64,000 nt of DNA from Corynebacterium sp. zg-331 (GTDB taxonomy: Bacteria > Actinomycetota > Actinomycetes > Mycobacteriales > Mycobacteriaceae): NCBI RefSeq assembly GCF_014267345.1, contig NZ_JACMYD010000002.1, positions 124,001-188,000 on the forward strand. The letters are read 5' to 3'. The notes under the pieces were generated by a model that had not been told where the DNA came from, did not search any database, and saw nothing but the letters and a program-made list of their open reading frames with translations. Each line of letters starts with the position of its first letter. The first letter of the stretch is position 1. Shown here piece by piece: positions 59,192 to 64,000 of the stretch. Both the position numbers and the translations under genes were made by a program.

Positions 59192-59244
59192 AGGCACCCC
59201 GCCGGGTGGGCGCAGGGCCATCAGCCCCCCCGGACGGCCTCCCG

Positions 59245-60279
59245 CTACTTGCCGAGGGTGGTGCCCACGGAGTGCAGATCCTGGCAGGCCTCCACCACAC
59301 GCTCGGACATGGACTGCTCTGCCTTCTTCATGTAGGAGCGGGGGTCGTAGGTCTTCTTGTTCCCCACCTCGCCATCGACCTTGAGCACGCCGTCGTAGTG
59401 GGAGAACATGTGACCGGCCACGGGACGGGTGAAGGCGTACTGGGTGTCCGTGTCCACGTTCATCTTGATCACGCCGTGGCGCAGGGCCTCCTCAATCTTC
59501 TCCTTCTCGGAGCCGGAGCCGCCGTGGAACACGAAGTCAAAGGCCAGGGCGTCATCCGCCAGGCCGAGCTTCTTGCGGGCCACCTGCTGGCCCTCCAGGA
59601 GCACCTCGGGACGCAGCTTCACGTTGCCGGGCTTGTACACGCCGTGGACGTTGCCGAAGGTGGCGGCCAGCAGATAGCGGCCATTCTCGCCGGTGCCCAG
59701 GGCGTCGATGGTCTTTTCAAAGTCCTCCGGGGTGGTGTAGAGGTTGGCCCCGGCCTTGGCCTGCACGCCGTCCTCCTCGCCGCCGACGACGCCGATCTCC
59801 ACCTCCAGGATGATGTTGGCGGCCTTGGCCTTGGCCAGTAGCTCCTGGGCAATCTCCAGGTTCTCGTCGATCGGAATGGCGGAGCCGTCCCACATGTGGG
59901 ACTGGAAGAGGGGAAGCTCGCCGCGATCCACTCGCTCCTGGGAAATGGCGATGAGCGGGCGCACGTACTCGTCGAGCACTTCCTTTTGGCAGTGGTCGGT
60001 GTGCAGGGCCACGTTGATGTCGTAGTGCTTGGCGGCCTCGTGGGCGAAGGCGGCCAGGGCGCAGGCGCCCGCCACCTTGTTCTTCACCGCCAGTCCGGAG
60101 CCGAACTCCGCGCCGCCGGTGGAGAACTGAATGATGCCATCGGACTCCGCCTCGGCGAAACCCTTGAGCGCAGCGTTGATCGTTTCCGACGAGGTGCAGT
60201 TGATCGCGGGGTAGGCAAAGCCGCCCTTCTTGGCGCGATCGAGCATGTCGTTATAGACCTCGGGGGTGGCGATGGGCAT
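59245..60279 (-). CDS. fba: Fructose-bisphosphate aldolase, class II
   Basis: Zinc aldolase of glycolysis and gluconeogenesis. The 344-residue product has the metal-binding VALHTDHCQKE, EVEIGVVGGEEDGV, FVFHGGSGSEKEKIEEALRHGV and MNVDTDTQYAFTRPVAGHM. These are the hallmarks of the long class IIA enzyme. The ATG at 60279 has GAGGAG upstream. It is monocistronic here. Confidence 0.97.
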   Translation of the reverse strand: MPIATPEVYNDMLDRAKKGGFAYPAINCTSSETINAALKGFAEAESDGIIQFSTGGAEFGSGLAVKNKVAGACALAAFAHEAAKHYDINVALHTDHCQKEVLDEYVRPLIAISQERVDRGELPLFQSHMWDGSAIPIDENLEIAQELLAKAKAANIILEVEIGVVGGEEDGVQAKAGANLYTTPEDFEKTIDALGTGENGRYLLAATFGNVHGVYKPGNVKLRPEVLLEGQQVARKKLGLADDALAFDFVFHGGSGSEKEKIEEALRHGVIKMNVDTDTQYAFTRPVAGHMFSHYDGVLKVDGEVGNKKTYDPRSYMKKAEQSMSERVVEACQDLHSVGTTLGK

Positions 60280-60470
60280 GATGACTCCTCAAATATCGTG
60301 ATCGTCGCACACGCCTCGGCGGCGTGACCTCCCCACCGATTATGCCAACTTTCAGGCCTCCCCGCCGACGCCCCGCACACCCGCCAAAAACAACGCAAAC
60401 CCACATAAGCAAATATCATCGGGCGTCTTCGCCGACCTGCAACGGCTTTCCTCCCCGCCGCCATCGCGCC

Positions 60471-60476
60471 TACTCT
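60471..60476 (+). promoter_or_regulatory. -10 element of the DedA gene
   Basis: TACTCT followed by seven bases (ATGGAAC) and the ATG at 60484. Leaderless spacing and no ribosome site. Confidence 0.5.
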
Positions 60477-60483
60477 ATGGAAC

Positions 60484-61161
60484 ATGATCGACACGGTAGA
60501 CGCGATGAACGCGGTGAATACCCTGGCACTCGGGCCGGACTGGATGGATCCGATGTATCTCCTCAGCGGCTCCGGCCCCTTCGGCTCCCTCATCCTCCCC
60601 GGCGTGGCCTTCATCGTCTTCATCGAATCCGGCCTCCTCTTCCCCCTCCTGCCCGGCGATTCCCTGCTTTTTACCGCCGGCATGCTCTCGGTGCAGCCCG
60701 ATCCCTTCGCGCCGCTGTGGCTGGTGATCCTGGTGTGCGTCATCGCCGCCATCCTGGGCGACCAGGTGGGCTACCTTCTCGGATCCCGCTTCGGCCACGC
60801 CCTGCACAAGCGTCCCAACGGCCGCTTTTTCAAGCAAGAATACCTCGCCCAATCCCACGAGTTCTTCGAAAAACACGGCCCCATCACGGTCATCATCTGC
60901 CGCTTCGTCCCCATCGTGCGCACCTACGCCCCCCTGGTGGCCGGCATGTCCGGCATGCGCTACCGCGTGTTCATCACCTACAACATCGTGGGCGGCCTTC
61001 TCTGGGGCGGCGGGGTGACGCTGCTCGGAGCCTGGCTCGGCCAGTACACCTTCATCCGGGACAACATCGAGGCCATCTTCCTCCTCATCGTCTTCGTCTC
61101 CATCCTCCCCGGCATCGTCGGCGCGGCCAGGCAATTCCTCGCCTCCCGAAAGGGCTCCTAG
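60484..61161 (+). CDS. DedA-family membrane protein
   Basis: A 225-residue polytopic protein of the DedA/SNARE-associated (VTT) family, linked to lipid scrambling and membrane homeostasis. Recognisable blocks are FIVFIESGLLFPLLPGDSLLFTAGML, ILGDQVGYLLGSRFG and the FIRDNIE region near the end, with FVPIVRTYAPLVAGMSGM containing the functional arginine. The 3' end overlaps the convergent GH76 gene by four bases. Confidence 0.92.
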   Translation: MIDTVDAMNAVNTLALGPDWMDPMYLLSGSGPFGSLILPGVAFIVFIESGLLFPLLPGDSLLFTAGMLSVQPDPFAPLWLVILVCVIAAILGDQVGYLLGSRFGHALHKRPNGRFFKQEYLAQSHEFFEKHGPITVIICRFVPIVRTYAPLVAGMSGMRYRVFITYNIVGGLLWGGGVTLLGAWLGQYTFIRDNIEAIFLLIVFVSILPGIVGAARQFLASRKGS

Positions 61162-62348
61162 CCCTCCTCCAGGTACTGCTGCACCCGCGCCGCCGCCTCG
61201 ATGAGCATCCACCCGGACAGCTGCACGGATAGATCCCGCTCCGCGATGCGGATCACCCCGGCGCTCTCGGCCAGGCTCTTCGGGCCCAGGCCAAAGTTGT
61301 GCGGCAGCCGTGCGTCGTCGGTCCAATCGGTGGCAAAAATGGGCAGGCCATCCACCTCCAGGCGATGGTTCCACACGCTCTGCGCGGAGGCCAGCACCAG
61401 GCGGCCCGCGACCTTCTTGGTGGCCCGATTGGTGGGCGAATCGGCCGGCAAGCGCACCGCGACGTCCGCCAGGTAGCGCACCAGGATCCCCTTGAACAGG
61501 CCGCCGTCGCCCTCCCCGGTATCCCAGTCGATCACCCCCTGCGGGGTGGCCATCTCTCTGGCCACCGCCTGCACGATGGAGCGCAGGGCGGTGATGTACC
61601 TCATCGAGTCATCCACCTGCTCCGCGTCGGCGTATCCCACCACTTCCTCCTCGGCGAAGCCCGCGCGCTCGCGCAGCCGCAGCGCGATCTCCAGGCAGGC
61701 TCCGATGGTCACACCCTGGCAATAGGGGTGAATATCGCGCACCAGCTCCGGGCCGTGCATCCTCATGCGCAGGCCGTCCATGATGAGGCCGTCGTCGTTG
61801 ATGAGCGTGTCCAGGATCCAGTCCGTGATGCTCATGGCATGCTCCAGCCTCCCGGTGCGCGCCATCATGATCGCGGCCGGGCCGTTGGAGGGAACGTTAT
61901 AGAAGGTCTCCCCGGTGCGCCACGGCAGCACGCCGGTCAGCCTGTCGATGCCGCTGAGGATATTAAATTCCAGGGCCTCTAATTGCTTAGGCTTTTTCAT
62001 TTTCTTGAGCCCCGCCGCGCGCCCCAGGGCCAGGGCCAACCAGGCCTTATCATCGTAATAGCGGTTATGCGCCAATTTATTGCGATTGCGCCAGCGGATT
62101 CCCCGCATGGTCTCATGAATCTGCGCGCGGCGCGCGTTGGTGCTGCGGCGGGCATAAGCATCCAGGAGGCAATCCAGGTAATGCGCCTGCCACCAGTAGT
62201 GCCACCGGACAAAGAGCTTGTCCTTCGACGTCGGCGGCCAGGCGACCACCGCGAGGTTGGTTCGCGGCAATCCCCAGAGGCGGCTGGCATGTCGATCATT
62301 AATGGCGGCCTCCGCCAAATCCGCCCGGTGTGCCCATTTTTCCCGCAC
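61158..62348 (-). CDS. Glycoside hydrolase family 76 (alpha-1,6-mannanase type)
   Basis: A 396-residue (alpha/alpha)6-barrel enzyme. The paired catalytic aspartates are in NRYYDDKAWLALALGRA; other blocks are GVLPWRTGETFYNVPSNGPAAIMMART and DIHPYCQGVTIGACLEIAL. No signal peptide is present, so it is cytosolic. GH76 enzymes cleave alpha-1,6-mannan backbones, which occur in lipomannan of Corynebacteriales. The start is GTG at 62348, with GAGG seven bases upstream. Confidence 0.85.
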   Translation of the reverse strand: MREKWAHRADLAEAAINDRHASRLWGLPRTNLAVVAWPPTSKDKLFVRWHYWWQAHYLDCLLDAYARRSTNARRAQIHETMRGIRWRNRNKLAHNRYYDDKAWLALALGRAAGLKKMKKPKQLEALEFNILSGIDRLTGVLPWRTGETFYNVPSNGPAAIMMARTGRLEHAMSITDWILDTLINDDGLIMDGLRMRMHGPELVRDIHPYCQGVTIGACLEIALRLRERAGFAEEEVVGYADAEQVDDSMRYITALRSIVQAVAREMATPQGVIDWDTGEGDGGLFKGILVRYLADVAVRLPADSPTNRATKKVAGRLVLASAQSVWNHRLEVDGLPIFATDWTDDARLPHNFGLGPKSLAESAGVIRIAERDLSVQLSGWMLIEAAARVQQYLEEG

Positions 62349-62409
62349 TGCTATGCCTCACCTATTGAGTATTCATCGTGGTGTTCTTCCCCACGATCCT
62401 AACCAAGAT

Positions 62410-63060
62410 TCACCACGCGCGGCCAAGATCGGCGTGCTGGCGTACCCAGGCGTGCATGGCGATCCCCGCCGCCACCCCGGCGTTGAGGGAACGGGTGGAA
62501 CCGAACTGCGCGATCGAGCACGTCATCACCGCCGCCTCGCGGGCCTGCGGCGTCACCCCCGGACCCTCCTGGCCGAAGAGCAGGACGCAGCGGCGCGGCA
62601 ACGCGGCGGTCTCCAGCGGCACGCTGCCAGGGGTGTTATCGATGGCCACCACCGCTATCCCCTCCGCGCGCGCCCACTCCATCAGGTCGGCCACCGTGGC
62701 GTGGTGGCGCAGGTGCTGGTAGCGGTCGGTCACCATCGCCCCGCGCCGATTCCACCGCCGTCGGCCCACGATGTGCACGGTATCGGCGGCGAAGGCGTTG
62801 GCGGTGCGCACCACGGTGCCGATGTTGGCGTCATTCTCGAAGTTCTCGATGGCCACGTGCAGGGGGTGGCGGCGGGTGTCGATGTCGGCCACGATGGCCT
62901 CGCGCCGCCAATACCGGTAGGCATCCACCACGTTGCGGCGATCCCCCTCCGCCAGCAGGTCGGGATCGAGGCGGGGATCGTCGGGAAGCGGCCCCTCCCA
63001 GGGCCCTACCCCATGGCGGCCCTCCCCCCATTCCGTGGGGCCGGGACCCTGCTCAGGCAA
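62410..63060 (-). CDS. TrmH/SpoU-family RNA 2'-O-methyltransferase
   Basis: SAM-dependent methyltransferase of the SPOUT class acting on tRNA or rRNA. The 216-residue product has motif 1 NFENDANIGTVVRTANAFAA, motif 2 VLLFGQEGPGV and motif 3 STRSLNAGVAAGIAM. I chose the TTG at 63060, which overlaps the pyrE end and has GGAGG nine bases upstream; the extension to 63159 reads through pyrE in another frame. Target RNA not determined. Confidence 0.85.
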   Translation of the reverse strand: MPEQGPGPTEWGEGRHGVGPWEGPLPDDPRLDPDLLAEGDRRNVVDAYRYWRREAIVADIDTRRHPLHVAIENFENDANIGTVVRTANAFAADTVHIVGRRRWNRRGAMVTDRYQHLRHHATVADLMEWARAEGIAVVAIDNTPGSVPLETAALPRRCVLLFGQEGPGVTPQAREAAVMTCSIAQFGSTRSLNAGVAAGIAMHAWVRQHADLGRAW

Positions 63061-63592
63061 GCCCCAAATCCTCCAGGCCCAGCAGGTAGCGGTATTCGAG
63101 GCCGGCGTCGGCCAGCACCTCGTCGGCACCGGTGGCGCGATCGACCACCGTGGCCACACCCACCACCTGGGCCCCCGCCTCGCGCAGCGCCTCCACGGCG
63201 GTCAGGGGAGAGTTGCCCGTGGTAGTGGTGTCCTCGACCACCAGCACCTTCATGCCCGCCACCTCGGGACCCTCGATCCGGCGCTGCATGCCGTGCTTCT
63301 TGGTCTCCTTGCGCACCACGAAGGCATCGATGGCGCGCCCCTCGGCATGCATGACGGCGGTGGCCACGGGATCGGCACCCAGGGTCAGCCCGCCCACGGC
63401 CGCATAGTCCCAATCCGCGGTGAGTTCGCGCAGAAGGGAACCGATGAGCCGGGAGGCCCGATGATGCAGCGTGGCACGACGCAGGTCCACGTAGTAATCG
63501 GCCTCCCGGCCGGAGGAAAGCGTGACCCTGCCGTGGACCACGGCTAATTCCTTGACCAGTTCCGCCAGCTCGGCGCGTTCTTGCTGCGACAT
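63053..63592 (-). CDS. pyrE: Orotate phosphoribosyltransferase
   Basis: Makes OMP from orotate and PRPP in pyrimidine synthesis. The 179-residue product has the PRPP-binding loop MKVLVVEDTTTTGNSPLTAVEALREAG, VTLSSGREADYYVDLRRATLHH and GGLTLGADPVATAVMH. The ATG at 63592 has AGGAG upstream. It overlaps the methyltransferase gene by 8 bases, and the upstream partial gene is close. Confidence 0.95.
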   Translation of the reverse strand: MSQQERAELAELVKELAVVHGRVTLSSGREADYYVDLRRATLHHRASRLIGSLLRELTADWDYAAVGGLTLGADPVATAVMHAEGRAIDAFVVRKETKKHGMQRRIEGPEVAGMKVLVVEDTTTTGNSPLTAVEALREAGAQVVGVATVVDRATGADEVLADAGLEYRYLLGLEDLGLA

Positions 63593-63597
63593 CTGCG

Positions 63598-64000
63598 CTA
63601 GTTCTCCTTCTTCTTGGGGGCCTGAAGCCCGCGCATGTGTTCTAAGGGATCGCGGCCCAACTGCTCGGCCAGGTCATCGAAGATGGAGGGGCCGGCATCC
63701 TGCGAGCGCAGCACTCGGGTGCCCTGATAGTCCGAGGGCTCCTCGGCGCGCTCCCCGATGCCCGGCACCTCGTCGCCGCCCAGGGAGCGCGGCGCCACCA
63801 CGCCACGGGACTGCTTGTTGACCCGGGTGGGCAATTCGACAGGCTCCTCCGGGCGGATCACCGCGGGGGTTTCCGTCTCCCGCCCCTCCGGTTCCTGCTC
63901 GCTCGATCGCTCCTCCTCGGGTACCGGGGCCGGCATCAACCGGGACGGCAGGGCATCCTCTATTTTCAGCGGCGCGGCCGCGCGCGGGGGCAGGGCGTGG
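63598..64000 (-). CDS. C-terminal part of a protein of unknown function
   Basis: A gene that continues past the right edge; 133 codons are visible plus the stop. The product is hydrophilic and Pro/Glu-rich (PAPVPEEERSSEQEPEG, PAVIRPEEPVELPTR), with a more conserved end (SIFDDLAEQLGRDPLEHMRGL) and a basic tail. No motif is recognised. It stops five bases before the pyrE start, so the two are probably co-transcribed. Confidence 0.65.
   Translation of the reverse strand, partial: HALPPRAAAPLKIEDALPSRLMPAPVPEEERSSEQEPEGRETETPAVIRPEEPVELPTRVNKQSRGVVAPRSLGGDEVPGIGERAEEPSDYQGTRVLRSQDAGPSIFDDLAEQLGRDPLEHMRGLQAPKKKEN

Overview
The window is a high-GC stretch of a Corynebacterium chromosome. I base the genus on gene content and order: ppk2 beside groEL, glnX-glnH-pknG, a def / GNAT N-acetylglutamate synthase / xthA cluster, bsaP behind bioB under a BioQ-type operator, aspT-dnaX-ybaB-recR, and purA, fba and trmH-pyrE. 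I cannot name the species. Most genes are housekeeping. There is no prophage, insertion sequence, CRISPR array or rRNA operon. The only RNA genes I can support are one tRNA-Ser and the small SRP RNA.

Layout. 1-3.3 kb: start of a secreted CAP-domain protein, ppk2 and groEL with two CIRCE-like operators. 3.5-5.6 kb: an M20 dipeptidase, then a small LeuA regulatory-domain protein behind a structured leader with a 20-codon mini-ORF. 6-12.3 kb: the seven-function Mrp Na+/H+ antiporter operon (A with fused B, then C-G). 12.3-14 kb: an AlbA_2/ATPase protein with higher AT content. 14-20.3 kb: carboxylate-amine ligase, LytR_C protein, DUF3263 protein, def, N-acetylglutamate synthase, xthA and cls. 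20.3-23.5 kb: an AT-rich gap, a second CAP protein, an ABC exporter and a NUDIX hydrolase. 23.5-28.5 kb: glnX-glnH-pknG, the amino-acid-sensing kinase cascade that controls 2-oxoglutarate dehydrogenase through OdhI. 28.6-29.7 kb: a decayed AAA ATPase. 29.7-34.3 kb: a Tat-signal protein with a beta-propeller partner, then pta-ackA. 34.5-39.4 kb: fprA, bsaP, bioB, a Tat-exported amidase and an SPFH protein. 39.5-45.4 kb: tRNA-Ser, SRP RNA, aspT, a SUFU-domain protein, dnaX, ybaB, recR and a lipoprotein. 45.4-54.7 kb: secreted and transport genes (two S1 proteases, a PTS fructose permease, two SGNH hydrolases, a tripeptidyl aminopeptidase) with purT among them. 54.8-64 kb: purA, a conserved unknown gene, a C39-like secreted protein, a FUSC protein, fba, a DedA protein, a GH76 enzyme, trmH, pyrE and a partial gene.

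Cross-cutting patterns. Many genes start exactly seven bases after a TANNNT hexamer, as expected for leaderless transcripts; this helped choose several starts. Secreted proteins occur as close paralogue pairs (CAP, S1 protease, SGNH). The most interesting region is the leader at 4.87-5.07 kb. A probably leaderless mini-ORF ends inside a hairpin whose 5' arm can instead pair with a distant loop next to the start of an orphan LeuA-type regulatory domain.
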